Part shown: positions 6,709 through 16,200 of the stretch, piece after piece
How positions within the stretch are numbered: the first letter of the stretch is position 1
How the letters are laid out: each line of letters opens with the position of its first letter
Origin: Pseudomonadota bacterium
GTDB taxonomy: Bacteria; Pseudomonadota; Gammaproteobacteria; Steroidobacterales; Steroidobacteraceae
Direction of reading: 5' to 3'
Length of the DNA: 64,000 nucleotides
Assembly (NCBI GenBank): GCA_018240525.1
Contig: JAFEFN010000007.1
Location: 248,001 to 312,000, forward strand
The notes under the pieces: model-generated
The model's input: only the letters and a program-made list of their open reading frames with translations
Databases searched by the model: none
What the model was told of the DNA's origin: nothing
Made by a program: the position numbers and the translations under genes

Positions 6709-8637
6709 TCAGGGCGATCCCAGGTTCCGGGCCAGGAATTCCTCTAGTTTCGTGTAGAGCGTGAGGCGCATCGATGGCTCGGAGAGCTGGTGCTCGCCGC
6801 CCTTGATTATCACCAGTTCGTTCGGCACGTTGTAGCGCTGCAGTGCCTTGGCCATCGCCTCGCTCTCCCCGACCCGCACGGTGTAGTCCTGCGAGCCGTG
6901 CACCAGAAGCACCGGCACCTTGATGCGGTCGGCGTGCAGCGCCGGGGACTGTTCGGCGAGCTTGGTTTTGTCGGTGCCCGTGGTATTGCGCGCCAGTTCG
7001 TAGCCGCCGTAGAAGTTCGCGTCATCGTTCGCCATGCGCGCCAGGTCCGACACCCCGGCGATGCTGACCGCGCAGCGGTACAGCTGCGGTTCCTTCACCA
7101 CGCCGATGAGCGCCGCGTAACCCCCGTAGCTCCAGCCGACGATGCACATGCGCGCAGGATCGGCGATGCCCTGGCTCGCCAGCCAGCGTGCCCCGGTGGT
7201 GATGTCATCGTGCATGACCGTTCCCCAGCCATGCCAGCCGGCTCGCAGCCATTCCTCGCCGTAGCCGGTCGAGCCGCGGAAATTCAGCTGCAGCACGGCG
7301 TAGCCGCGGTTGGCGAGAAGCTGGACGATCGCATCGTAGCCCCAGTCATCGCGCGCGTATGGTCCGCCATGCGGGAAGACCACCGCGGCCAGCGTCTTTC
7401 CCTCACTGCCGAGCGGCAGAGTGAGGTAGCCGGGGATCTTGATCCCGCCAGGCCCGGGGACGGTGATGGGTCGGGTGGGCGCGAGCTGTGCCTGCGCCAG
7501 CGCCGCGCTGGGCCCGCCGATGCGGCTCAGCGCGTGCTTGGCTAAATCGAAGAGGTAGTAGGTCGGTGGCACGACATCGCTGTAGACGAGGATGACGAGC
7601 ACGCGGCCGTCGCGTGAGGCGCTCACTACTCTGTGCGTGGTCTCGGGCACCGCCTTGTCCATGGCCTGGTCGATGGCCTTGGCTTCCGGGTCGATGAACT
7701 CCACGTGCGGCCGGTCGGTCTGGTAACTGAACCCGACCATGTGCCCGTCGCCGGGCCAGGTGACGATGCCATCGACGTCAACGTCCGGTCGCGAGAACAC
7801 CAGCTGGAAGTCCTTGTTCTCATCCAGGTCCATCTGCCAGACCGCGGCGCGCTTCTCGTGGGGCGCGGACACGAAGAGCTGGTTGGGCAGCGGCCCGAAG
7901 GCGAGTGGCTCGAAGCGTGCGCCTTCGAAGCGCTTGAACTTCTCGAGCGTGCGCCAGGGGTCCTTCGCGCCATTGCGGGCCATGTAGACGCTGGTCTGGT
8001 CACGCCACCCGGCGCCGAAGCGCACGACGCCGTCGCGGTCCGGCATCCACTCCATCACCGGCTCCCGTGCCGGCACGACCGAGTGGTACAGGCCGGTGTC
8101 GACGTCCAGCAGGTACACGGACGGGTAGTGGCTGTCGGCGCTCGACATCTCCAGCAGCACGTGCTGCGGGTCATCCGGCAGCATGTCGATGATGCGGTCC
8201 TGGAACTGCGTTCGTTCGGCAGTCTGCGCGTCGCTCTGGAAGAGCACCTTGGTGTGGCTGCCGTCCGAGTTCATCACGACCAGTCGCGAAGTCGGGTAGC
8301 TCCAGAAGTCATGCTCGAGCCCCTGGAAGTGGCACAGCAGGCGCGTATTGGTCTTGAAGTCGCAGCTTTCAACGTGGTAGCCGCCACTGCTGCCACGCAG
8401 GAGCGGGTGCGCGGGCACATTCTTGTCAAGATCGCGCACCGCGACGAAGCGCTCCCCGGAGACGGTGGCGATCATCACCAGCTGTTTGCCGTCGGGGGAT
8501 ATCTTGACTTGCTCGACCTCCGTCCCGTTGGCGAAGGTTTCCGCCGGGATACGCGGGGCGGCCGCCCGTGTCGTCAGGCACGGCAGGCTGAGCAGGCAGG
8601 CGAGCAGGGTGCGTGCGGCCGGTCCGTGGAACCTCAT
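6709..8637 (-). CDS. secreted S9-family prolyl oligopeptidase-like peptidase
   Basis: This is a 642-residue serine peptidase of clan SC family S9 (acylaminoacyl-/dipeptidyl-peptidase type). After an N-terminal signal peptide (ARTLLACLLSLPCLTTRAAA) comes a beta-propeller region (about residues 25-370) and a C-terminal alpha/beta-hydrolase domain. The nucleophile Ser503 sits in GWSYGG. The catalytic Asp is in HGSQDYTV and the His in GGEHQLSEP. The start is set at 8637 because it begins the signal peptide; an in-frame ATG 57 bases upstream would bury it. It probably trims peptides in the periplasm. It is monocistronic, closed by a strong terminator. Confidence 0.9.
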   Translation of the reverse strand: MRFHGPAARTLLACLLSLPCLTTRAAAPRIPAETFANGTEVEQVKISPDGKQLVMIATVSGERFVAVRDLDKNVPAHPLLRGSSGGYHVESCDFKTNTRLLCHFQGLEHDFWSYPTSRLVVMNSDGSHTKVLFQSDAQTAERTQFQDRIIDMLPDDPQHVLLEMSSADSHYPSVYLLDVDTGLYHSVVPAREPVMEWMPDRDGVVRFGAGWRDQTSVYMARNGAKDPWRTLEKFKRFEGARFEPLAFGPLPNQLFVSAPHEKRAAVWQMDLDENKDFQLVFSRPDVDVDGIVTWPGDGHMVGFSYQTDRPHVEFIDPEAKAIDQAMDKAVPETTHRVVSASRDGRVLVILVYSDVVPPTYYLFDLAKHALSRIGGPSAALAQAQLAPTRPITVPGPGGIKIPGYLTLPLGSEGKTLAAVVFPHGGPYARDDWGYDAIVQLLANRGYAVLQLNFRGSTGYGEEWLRAGWHGWGTVMHDDITTGARWLASQGIADPARMCIVGWSYGGYAALIGVVKEPQLYRCAVSIAGVSDLARMANDDANFYGGYELARNTTGTDKTKLAEQSPALHADRIKVPVLLVHGSQDYTVRVGESEAMAKALQRYNVPNELVIIKGGEHQLSEPSMRLTLYTKLEEFLARNLGSP

Positions 8638-8710
8638 ATGCACCGCCAGGAAGTGTTGGGTCCGCGGGAGTGTAGCGCAGACCCGCTTGCGCACGGGCGG
8701 GTGTCAGGAG

Positions 8711-10675
8711 TTATGTCGCGGCGAGCTTGCCTTGCAGATGCACGGCCAGCTCGGCGATGGTGGGGAAGTCGAACAACTCGGTGAGGTCGATCTTGCCGGG
8801 AAACTCCCGGTCGATCTGTTCGTGGATCTCGATGAGCTTGAGCGAGCTCGCGCCGATCTCGAACAGGTTGTCGTTGACGCCGATGTTCTTGCCCGCCAGC
8901 GCCGCGTCGCAGATGGACTTGAGCTTTTCCTCGATCGTGCCACGCGCGCTCACCTGCGGTCCGCGCTGCGCCGCCTGCAGGGCCGACAGCTGCGCCAGCT
9001 CGGCATCGAACTCCCCATCGAGGTAGGCCTCCTCGAGTGCATGACGCTGGATCTTGCCGCTGGTCGTCTTGGGGATGCGCTTGACCGGTACGACCGCGCC
9101 GACCTCGAGGCCAGTCTGCTCGTTCACCACGCGCGCCGCCTGGGTGGCGAGTGGCACGAAGTCGGCCAGCTCGCCGCGGTGCAGGACGAACAGCACCAGC
9201 TGTTCGGTGTCGGCACCGCGGGCGCGCACGCCGGCCGCCACGACCTTGCCCAGTTCCAGGCCCGCGACGCGTTGGGCCACCGCCTCCAGGTCGTGCGGGT
9301 AGTAGTTCTGGCCGTTGACGAAGATGATCTCCTTGGCACGGCCGGAGACGTACAGGTCGCCCTCGTGGATCAGCCCCAGGTCGCCGGTGCGCAGCCAGCC
9401 ATCGGCGGTGAAGGCGGCCGCATCCGCCGCGGTGTCTTCGAAGTAGCCGCGGGTGACATTGGCGCCGCGGATGTGGATGTTGCCGATGCGCCCGGGCGGC
9501 AGCTCGCGGTCCTCGTCGTCGGTGATGCGCAGCTGGCAGTCGCGGATCGCCTTGCCCTCCGACACCAGCACCACTGCGTCCCGGTCGCCGGCGGACACCG
9601 CTTCCACCGGCGCGGCGACGCTCATGCGGTGCCGGTTGAGCGCGACCGTTCGCATGGCTGCCCCGACCGGCGGGAAGCTCACCGCCAGGGAGGCTTCGGC
9701 CATGCCGTACACCGGGAACATCGCCTCGCGCTTCAGCCCAAAGGGGGCGAGGCGGTCGAGGAACTCGTTGCACAGCTCCACGGAGATCGGTTCGGCGCCG
9801 TTGAAGATCATGCGCACCCGGGACAGGTCGAGGTTCTCCGGGGTGCGATCGCCCAGTACCTTCAGGTAGTGGCGGTAGCCGAAGTTCGGCGAGGAGATGA
9901 CCGTGGCGCCGATGCGGCTGGCGATGCTCAGCCACAGCAACGGGCGGCGCACGAACAGCTCGGTCGGCATCAGGTGGGTGTGCAGGCGGCAGGCGAACAG
10001 CATGATGTGGAAGCCGATCAGGCCCATGTCATGCGTGAGCGGCATCCAGGACAGGCTGACCTCGTCCTCGGAAAACCCCGCCAGCTCGGTGGCCGCACGC
10101 GCATTGGCGAGGATGTTGCCGTGCGTGAGCACCACGCCCTTCGGCTCGCTGGTCGAGCCGGAGGAGAACTGGATGAAGGCGACGTCCTGCGCGCTCGCCC
10201 TCTGAATGCTGCCGGCGCGGGAGATGTCGTCCAGGTCATCGACCAGGAAGGTGCGCGCGCGCAGGGCATCGAACAGTGCCTGCTCGCCCGCCTGGGCGGC
10301 GAAGGCGCCGATGCGCTCGAGGGAGCGCTTCTCGGTGTAGAAGTAAGGCTTGCCGAGGCGGCGCGCGATGCGCAGGAGCTTGTGGCGGTGCTCGTCGCTG
10401 ATGCCTAAGGCCACCGGCACCGGCACGATGCCGCCGAGGATGGCCGCCCAGAAGACGTCGATGAACTGCTCGTTGTTGGACAGGAAAAGGATCAGCTTGT
10501 CGCCACGCCGCGCACCGAGCTTCTGCAGGTGGTAGAGGATGCCGGTGGCGCGCTCGTAGAGCTCGGCACAGGAGACCGCGCGCGAGTCGTTCTCGCCTTC
10601 CACGTAGGTGACGTTGCGGGGGAAGTTCCGGTTCGCCTCCAGCAGCTCGATGAGGGTGTCTGCCTTGGGAATCAT
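8711..10675 (-). CDS. fatty acyl-AMP ligase fused to an acyl-carrier domain
   Basis: This 654-residue protein joins an adenylate-forming domain (about 1-560) to a C-terminal phosphopantetheine carrier domain (about 575-654). The AMP-binding P-loop is FIQFSSGSTSEPKG. MPLTHDMGLIGFH and NGQNYYPHDLE resemble the FAAL subclass that loads fatty acids onto carrier proteins rather than CoA. The catalytic lysine motif KTTSGKIQRHA is intact. The carrier attachment serine is in LFEIGASSLKLIEI. The ATG overlaps the P450 stop as ATGA, so the two are translationally coupled. I infer that it activates an acyl chain and loads it onto its own carrier domain for the P450 or another partner. A multidomain NRPS/PKS is not present here, so the product is unknown. 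Confidence 0.88.
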   Translation of the reverse strand: MIPKADTLIELLEANRNFPRNVTYVEGENDSRAVSCAELYERATGILYHLQKLGARRGDKLILFLSNNEQFIDVFWAAILGGIVPVPVALGISDEHRHKLLRIARRLGKPYFYTEKRSLERIGAFAAQAGEQALFDALRARTFLVDDLDDISRAGSIQRASAQDVAFIQFSSGSTSEPKGVVLTHGNILANARAATELAGFSEDEVSLSWMPLTHDMGLIGFHIMLFACRLHTHLMPTELFVRRPLLWLSIASRIGATVISSPNFGYRHYLKVLGDRTPENLDLSRVRMIFNGAEPISVELCNEFLDRLAPFGLKREAMFPVYGMAEASLAVSFPPVGAAMRTVALNRHRMSVAAPVEAVSAGDRDAVVLVSEGKAIRDCQLRITDDEDRELPPGRIGNIHIRGANVTRGYFEDTAADAAAFTADGWLRTGDLGLIHEGDLYVSGRAKEIIFVNGQNYYPHDLEAVAQRVAGLELGKVVAAGVRARGADTEQLVLFVLHRGELADFVPLATQAARVVNEQTGLEVGAVVPVKRIPKTTSGKIQRHALEEAYLDGEFDAELAQLSALQAAQRGPQVSARGTIEEKLKSICDAALAGKNIGVNDNLFEIGASSLKLIEIHEQIDREFPGKIDLTELFDFPTIAELAVHLQGKLAAT

Positions 10676-11982
10676 CGTCGTTCCAGCTTCATGTGCAGTG
10701 GGTAGCGCGTGCGCAGGTTGATCTGTGCCTCCAGCTCCAGTGGCTGGTCGGGGACGTACCGCAGGCGGTAGTGGCGCGCGAGCTTGTAGAGGTGCATGAG
10801 CATCTCGTACATCGCCATGGTCTCGCCGATGCAGTGGCGCGGGCCGGCCGCGAAGGGCATGAACGCAAACCGCGGGCGCGTGCCCTCCTGGTCCGGAGCG
10901 AAGCGCTCGGGCCTGAACGCCTCCGGATCGGTCCAGAAATCCGGGTGGCGGTGCAGCAGGTACAGCGGCAGCAGGACGTTGCTGCCGGCGGGCACGGCGT
11001 AACCACCGAGTTCGTCCGCCTCGAGCGCGCGCCGCGACAGCAGCCACCCCGGCGGGTACAGGCGCAGCGCCTCGTTGATGACCTGCTGGGTGTAGGCGAG
11101 GGACTCCATGTCCGCGAGGCTCGGGGCGGTGACTTCGGCGGCCGCGTCGATCTCGGCGTGCAGCCGCGACTCGACCTCCGGGTGCTGCGAGATGAGGTAC
11201 CAGGTCCAGTTCAGCGCGCTCGCCGTGGTCTCGTGGCCGGCCACGATGAGCGTCAGCACCTCGTCGATGAGGTCGCGCTCGGGCATCGGCTCGCCGCTGT
11301 CCTTGTCGCGCGCCGCCAGCAGCATGGCGAGGAAGTCGAAGTGCTTCTCGCCGCTGCCGCGGCGGCGCTCGATGAGCGCCGCGATCAGCTTGGTGAGGGA
11401 GCGGAATTTGAAGGCAAACTGCAGGTTGCGGCCGGTGTCCTTGGTCACCACCTCGAAGGGGTTGCCGCCCGCCTCGGCACTCAGCCGGTCGAGGTCCGTG
11501 CCGATGATCGAGCGCAGCACGATCTGCAGGGTGAGCTCGCTCATCTCGTCGGTGAGGTTCACCGGCTCGCCGCGGCGGCTGATCTGTTCCCAGCGGGCGA
11601 TGAAGCGGTCGTTTGCCTGGCCGATCAACTGCGCGAACCGCGTGACGACGCGCCGGTGGAAGAACGGCTGCATCATGTAGCGCTGGCGCTTCCACATCTC
11701 GCCCTCGCTGGTCATGAGCCCCTTGCCGAGCAGGATCTTGACCCGGTCCAGCCCGATGCCCTTGATGTAGTTGCGGTGGTTGGAGACCAGCACGCGCTTC
11801 ACGTCATCCGGGTGGTGGATGACATAGGTATAAGATCCGCGGGCGGGAACGTACACGCGATACGTATCCCCCAGGGTCCGGAACAGGCCGATCATCCGCT
11901 CCAGGGAATCATCCGTGGAGCCGACGTCGAACGGCTCGTCGGGCTCGGGAGGGTGGGTGTTCGCGGGGGCGGCGGCGCTCAT
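10672..11982 (-). CDS. cytochrome P450
   Basis: This 436-residue soluble bacterial P450 has the I-helix oxygen-activation motif AGHETTASALNW, the K-helix ExxR (EALRLYPP) and the haem-ligand loop PFAAGPRHCIGE with the thiolate Cys384. It lacks an N-terminal membrane anchor. The overall style resembles fatty-acid hydroxylating P450s (CYP102/CYP4-like clan). Its stop overlaps the start of the acyl-AMP ligase-carrier gene, which suggests it oxidises an acyl chain presented on that carrier. Its start codon shares the tetranucleotide CATG with the divergent PPTase start. No ferredoxin or reductase gene is adjacent. Confidence 0.93.
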   Translation of the reverse strand: MSAAAPANTHPPEPDEPFDVGSTDDSLERMIGLFRTLGDTYRVYVPARGSYTYVIHHPDDVKRVLVSNHRNYIKGIGLDRVKILLGKGLMTSEGEMWKRQRYMMQPFFHRRVVTRFAQLIGQANDRFIARWEQISRRGEPVNLTDEMSELTLQIVLRSIIGTDLDRLSAEAGGNPFEVVTKDTGRNLQFAFKFRSLTKLIAALIERRRGSGEKHFDFLAMLLAARDKDSGEPMPERDLIDEVLTLIVAGHETTASALNWTWYLISQHPEVESRLHAEIDAAAEVTAPSLADMESLAYTQQVINEALRLYPPGWLLSRRALEADELGGYAVPAGSNVLLPLYLLHRHPDFWTDPEAFRPERFAPDQEGTRPRFAFMPFAAGPRHCIGETMAMYEMLMHLYKLARHYRLRYVPDQPLELEAQINLRTRYPLHMKLERR

Positions 11983-12574
11983 GCAAGCTGTTGAAAGCCA
12001 AACCTTAATCTTATATCACACGGACCTGCGCGATCATTGGCCGGAAGGGGGAGGGAGGGCCTTGGCCGCCAAGCTCCCGTACCTGAAGCGCCTCGCGGTC
12101 GGCTCCGGCTCGCAGGCCGCGCGCGCAAGCCTGGCGGGCATCGCCCTCGCGCTGCGCGCGCTCGGCGCGGTGCTCGGGCGGCCGGTCTCCCCGGGCGAAC
12201 TGGTGTTCGTGCCGGACGGCAAGCCGCGCCTGGGGCAGGGCGCGACGGCGGCAGACTTCAGCATCGCGCACTCGGGCAGCTTCGTGGGGTGCGCGGCAGT
12301 GCGCGGCGCCGAGGTTGGTTTCGACCTGGAGCAGGGCACGGATGAGCGTCTGGACAACTGGGTGGCCCGCGAGGCCACCGTCAAGGCAGCGGGGATCGGC
12401 ATGCGGGCAGTGGACGAGGTGATCCTGGAGGGGAGCGATGCGTGGTGCCGCGGCCGGCGCTGGCATGGCCATGCGCTGCAGGCCTTCCCCGGCGCCACCG
12501 CCCGCCTCATGACCAGCGTGGCGCTCTGCTCCGTGCAGCTGCAGTCGCTGCCGCTGGCGGACCTGTTCGCATGA
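11981..12574 (+). CDS. 4'-phosphopantetheinyl transferase (Sfp type)
   Basis: This 197-residue enzyme transfers phosphopantetheine from CoA to a serine of carrier domains. The signatures FSIAHSGSFVGCAA and VGFDLEQG carry the magnesium-binding acidic residues of the superfamily. WVAREATVKAAG corresponds to the family's W-x-x-[KR]-E-A-x-x-K-A motif. It is divergent from the P450/acyl-AMP ligase genes, and the obvious substrate is that ligase's carrier domain. I choose ATG 11981 because the N-terminal LILYHTDL looks family-like. A TTG at 12062 with a strong purine-rich Shine-Dalgarno is the alternative. The 3' end overlaps the next gene as ATGA. Confidence 0.85.
   Translation: MQAVESQTLILYHTDLRDHWPEGGGRALAAKLPYLKRLAVGSGSQAARASLAGIALALRALGAVLGRPVSPGELVFVPDGKPRLGQGATAADFSIAHSGSFVGCAAVRGAEVGFDLEQGTDERLDNWVAREATVKAAGIGMRAVDEVILEGSDAWCRGRRWHGHALQAFPGATARLMTSVALCSVQLQSLPLADLFA
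12010..12015 (-). promoter_or_regulatory. possible -10 box for the P450 operon inside the PPTase gene
   Basis: TATAAG on the minus strand lies in a short AT-rich stretch (about 11990-12020), 28 bases upstream of the P450 ATG and inside the first codons of the divergent PPTase gene. No convincing -35 box is seen. Because the two start codons overlap, at least one of the divergent promoters must lie within the opposing coding sequence. Confidence 0.3.
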
Positions 12575-13311
12575 GCGACGAGGAGCAGGGCGCACTCCGC
12601 AACACCATCTACAAGACCAGCACGCGTTCGGGGCGGCGCATGACCCCGGGGCGGCGGCTGCTGTACCGCGTGGCCATCCCGGTCATGCTGCTGACCTTCA
12701 AGCTGTGGTTCCTGATGACGCGCCTGGTGCGTGTGATCGGCACCGAGCATCTGGAGGCGGCGCTGGCACGCGCGCCGTCCCTGGTGCCCTGCTACTGGCA
12801 CCAGCACCAGCTGTACTGCGGGCGGTTCCTGCTCGACCAGCACGCCCGCGGCCTCACCGTCGGCTGGCTGATCAGCCCCTCGGTCGATGGCGAGCTCGGC
12901 GCCATGCTGGTGCGCCGCCTGGGGGGTGCGGTGATCCGCGGCTCCTCCTCGCACACCGGCGCGCGCGCCCTGCGCGATTACTACACCGCGCTCACCAAGG
13001 ACAACGTCTCGCCCATCCTCACCCCGGACGGTCCGCGCGGGCCGCGCTTCAAGTTCAAGCCCGGGGCGCTGCTGCTCGCGCAGATGTCCGGCCGCCCCAT
13101 CCTGCCGATGGCCTACGCCGCCTCGCGCGCCTGGCTGGTGAAGTGGGACAAGTTCGTGATCCCCAAGCCGTTCGCGCGCGTGGTGGTCAGCATCGGCGAG
13201 CCGGTCTACGTGCCGCGGGTGATCGATGCGGCCGGCTTCGAGGCGCTGCAACTGCAGATGGAGCAGCGCCTCAAGGCGCTCTACGAGCAGGCGCGCGCCG
13301 CGCTGGACTGA
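12571..13311 (+). CDS. DUF374 lysophospholipid-acyltransferase-like protein
   Basis: This 246-residue protein belongs to DUF374, a relative of the PlsC/LpxL acyltransferases. There is a hydrophobic segment near residues 30-50 (VAIPVMLLTFKLWFLM). CYWHQHQLY holds the candidate catalytic histidine, and TPDGPRGPRFKFKPGALLLA is the diagnostic DUF374 block. It begins with an ATGA overlap at the end of the PPTase gene, so the two are co-translated. Context suggests it could transfer an acyl group made by the neighbouring acyl-AMP ligase/P450 pair onto a lipid or sugar acceptor, but DUF374 genes also occur next to lipid A genes such as kdtA, so this is inference. Confidence 0.85.
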   Translation: MSDEEQGALRNTIYKTSTRSGRRMTPGRRLLYRVAIPVMLLTFKLWFLMTRLVRVIGTEHLEAALARAPSLVPCYWHQHQLYCGRFLLDQHARGLTVGWLISPSVDGELGAMLVRRLGGAVIRGSSSHTGARALRDYYTALTKDNVSPILTPDGPRGPRFKFKPGALLLAQMSGRPILPMAYAASRAWLVKWDKFVIPKPFARVVVSIGEPVYVPRVIDAAGFEALQLQMEQRLKALYEQARAALD

Positions 13312-13521
13312 AAAAGCCAGCCGGGGCGGCAGATTCTGTTAACACCACGAAAGCGAGTTCAAACAGGGCCTTAGCTTGTGTTCCTGTTTTTCTGTGCGAG
13401 AATCGCCCGCAAGCCCCTCATTAAGTAGTGACGGCAGGGCTTCAACACCGTGACGGGGTGTAACGTCCGGGTTGAATCAAAAGGTTACGCTGCGCCAGGG
13501 AATAGCGGGAGGCGACGGCAC

Positions 13522-16200
13522 ATGACGACCCCGCCGCCGGACAAACCGGCGGACTTCACGGCTTCGGACATCCTGTCCGCGGACGCCTGGACGGGGCGTG
13601 CGCCGAAACCCGTTCTGGGCATCGACGTCGTGTGCACCAAGATCGCCGTCGACTTCCAGAACATGCGCAAGCAGAACCTGGAAGAGACCGTTCGCCGCAA
13701 CCTGGAGCTGCTGCGCACCGCGACCGGCTCGGACTGTGCCTTCCTCGCGCCGGTCACTCCCGATGAGACGATCTTCACCGAGGTGCGCCTCGCCAAGGGC
13801 GCCTTCGCGCAGTGCCGCCCGGAGGCACTGGCCGGCACGGCGCTCGAGTCCTTCCCCTGGCTGCAAGGGCGCACCGAGCACCTGCGCCTCTCGGAGCTGC
13901 GCGACACTGCCAGCCCGCGCAAGGAGCAGGCCGCCGAGGCGGCGCGCCTTGCGGAGCTGCACATCGGCTCGATGCTGCTCGTGGCGCTGGTCGTGCAGGG
14001 CAAGTTCGCCGGCTTCCTCGGCCTGGCGCACACCATGCCGCGCGGCCCCTGGGACGTGAACCAGCAGCTGCTGATGAAGCTCATCGGCACGAGCCTGGCC
14101 ACGGGCCTGGAGCGCATCCGCATCGAGTCGCGCCTCTCCAAGCTCGAGGAGCGCACCAACCTGTTCCAGGCCGCGGCCAACGACGGACTGTGGGACTTCG
14201 ACGTCGAGACCAACGAGGTCTACTTCTCGCCGCGCTGGAAGGCGATGCTCGGCTATGGCGACGAGGACATGCACGGTTCGCCGGACTGGCGCAGCCTGGT
14301 GCACCCGGATGACCTGGCGCGCGTGCAGGCCCTCATCCGCGACCACGTCGCCGGCAAGAGCAACATCTTCGAGAGCACGCACCGCATGCGCCACCGCAAC
14401 GGTGAGTGGCGCTGGGTGATCAGCCGCGCCACGGCGCGCGTGGACAAGCACGGCCGGCTGCTGCGCCTGGTCGGCGTCGAGCTCGACATCACCGAGCGCA
14501 AGCTGTACGAGGAGGCGCTGTTCCGCGAGAAGGAAAGCGCTCAGATCACCCTGCAGTCGATCGGCGACGGGGTGATCACCACGGACGCCAATTCCACCAT
14601 CGACTACATCAACCCGGTGGCCGAGGAGCTCACCGGCTGGCGCCTCGAGGACGCCATGGGTCGCCCGGTCGAGGAGATCTTCCGCGCCTTCCACGAGGAG
14701 ACCTGCGAGCCGCTCGAGAACCCGCTGTCGGTGGCCATCCGCCGCATCCGCCCGATCAAGTCGGTGCGCCCGATGCTGCTGATCCGGCGCGACGGCAACG
14801 AGCTGTACGTGGAGTCCACGGCCGCCCCCATCCGCGATGGCCACGGGCACGTCGCCGGCGGCGTGCTGGTGTTCCACGACGTCTCCGAGTCGCGCGAGCT
14901 CAACCGCCGCCTGTCCTACCATGCCAGCCACGACCTGCTCACCGGCCTCGTCAACCGGCGCGAGTTCGAGAGCCGCATGGAGCGGGCGCTGAAGAGCGCC
15001 AAGGCGCGCGAGGCCTCCTACGCGCTGTGCTACCTCGACATCGACCAGTTCAAGATCGTCAACGACACCTGCGGCCACAGCGCCGGGGATGCGCTGCTCG
15101 GCCAGGTGGGCGCGCTCCTGAAGTCCAAGGTGCGCTGGCGCGATACGCTCTCGCGCCTCGGCGGCGACGAGTTCGGCATCCTCCTGGAGAGCTGCTCGCT
15201 GGATGAGGCGATGCGCACGGCGGAAACCCTGCGCGAGGGCGTGCGCAACTTCCGCTTCACCTGGGAGGACCGAGTGTTCCGCCTCGGCGCGAGCATCGGC
15301 GTAGTGCCGATCACCGCCGACAACGAGGACGTCGGCTCGATCATCTCGGCGGCGGACTCGGCCTGCCAGGCCGCCAAGGAGGGCGGGCGCAACCGCGTGC
15401 ACAGCTTCGCCGAGAACGACATCGAACTCATGCGCCGCCGCCGCGAGATGCAGTGGGCGGCGCGCATCAACGCGGCCCTGGAAGAGGGGCGCTTCGAGCT
15501 GTTCCGCATGGCCATCCAGCCGCTGCAGCGCACCGAGGTCGGCGCGCACTACGAGCTGCTGCTGAGGCTGAAGGACGAGACCGGCCGCATCGTCGCGCCG
15601 AATGACTTCATCGCCGCCGCCGAGCGCTACGGCATCACGCCGGCGATCGACCGCTGGGTGATCGAGAATGCCTTCCGCTGGCTGGTGTCCGAGGCGGATG
15701 AGCGCCAGAACCTGCTGCGCTGCTCCATCAACCTCTCCGGGCAGAGCCTGGGCGATGACAAGTTCCTGCCCTTCGTCATCGACCAGTTCCACAGAAGCGG
15801 CCTGGATGCCTCCAAGATCTGCTTCGAGATCACCGAGACGGCGGCAGTGGCGAGCTTCAGCCAGGCCAACCGCTTCATCCAGGCGCTCAAGGAGCTGGGC
15901 TGCAAGTTCGCGCTGGATGACTTCGGCACCGGGCTGTCCTCGTTCGGCTACCTCAAGCACTTCCCGGTCGATTACCTGAAGATCGACGGCAGCTTCGTGC
16001 GCGAGATCCTGCGCGACCCGATCGACCGGGAGATGGTGCGCTCGATCAACGAGATCGGGCACCTGACCGGCAAGCAGACCATCGCCGAGTTTGCCGAGAA
16101 CGCCGAGATCATCCAGATGCTCACCAGCCTCGGCGTCGACTACGCGCAGGGCTACGGGGTCGCCCAGCCGCAGCGCGTGCTCAAGTCCGCCGTCGCCTAG
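13522..16200 (+). CDS. GAF-PAS-PAS-GGDEF-EAL cyclic-di-GMP regulator
   Basis: This 892-residue cytoplasmic sensor has a GAF-like domain (about 40-205), two PAS domains (about 210-330 and 335-460), a GGDEF diguanylate cyclase and a C-terminal EAL phosphodiesterase domain. The cyclase signature is intact (RLGGDEFGI, residues 547-551). An inhibitory-site RxxD (RWRD) sits just upstream. The EAL signature is ELL (HYELLLRL, E678); other metal residues are visible in [17 protein letters not shown] and LKIDGSF. Both activities may therefore exist. ATG 13522 has GGGAGG at good spacing; an upstream in-frame ATG at 13450 lacks one. The 3' end overlaps convergent nadC by four bases (CTAG). No transmembrane segment is seen. 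Confidence 0.93.
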   Translation: MTTPPPDKPADFTASDILSADAWTGRAPKPVLGIDVVCTKIAVDFQNMRKQNLEETVRRNLELLRTATGSDCAFLAPVTPDETIFTEVRLAKGAFAQCRPEALAGTALESFPWLQGRTEHLRLSELRDTASPRKEQAAEAARLAELHIGSMLLVALVVQGKFAGFLGLAHTMPRGPWDVNQQLLMKLIGTSLATGLERIRIESRLSKLEERTNLFQAAANDGLWDFDVETNEVYFSPRWKAMLGYGDEDMHGSPDWRSLVHPDDLARVQALIRDHVAGKSNIFESTHRMRHRNGEWRWVISRATARVDKHGRLLRLVGVELDITERKLYEEALFREKESAQITLQSIGDGVITTDANSTIDYINPVAEELTGWRLEDAMGRPVEEIFRAFHEETCEPLENPLSVAIRRIRPIKSVRPMLLIRRDGNELYVESTAAPIRDGHGHVAGGVLVFHDVSESRELNRRLSYHASHDLLTGLVNRREFESRMERALKSAKAREASYALCYLDIDQFKIVNDTCGHSAGDALLGQVGALLKSKVRWRDTLSRLGGDEFGILLESCSLDEAMRTAETLREGVRNFRFTWEDRVFRLGASIGVVPITADNEDVGSIISAADSACQAAKEGGRNRVHSFAENDIELMRRRREMQWAARINAALEEGRFELFRMAIQPLQRTEVGAHYELLLRLKDETGRIVAPNDFIAAAERYGITPAIDRWVIENAFRWLVSEADERQNLLRCSINLSGQSLGDDKFLPFVIDQFHRSGLDASKICFEITETAAVASFSQANRFIQALKELGCKFALDDFGTGLSSFGYLKHFPVDYLKIDGSFVREILRDPIDREMVRSINEIGHLTGKQTIAEFAENAEIIQMLTSLGVDYAQGYGVAQPQRVLKSAVA

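Noticed and set aside
10676..11695. N-terminal extension of the acyl-AMP ligase frame through the P450 gene
   Set aside because: This part is an out-of-frame reading of the P450. The ATGA overlap at 10672-10675 gives the natural start.
13312..13521. c-di-GMP (GEMM) riboswitch before the GGDEF/EAL gene
   Set aside because: The conserved GEMM core and tetraloop-receptor segments are not visible in the 210 bases.
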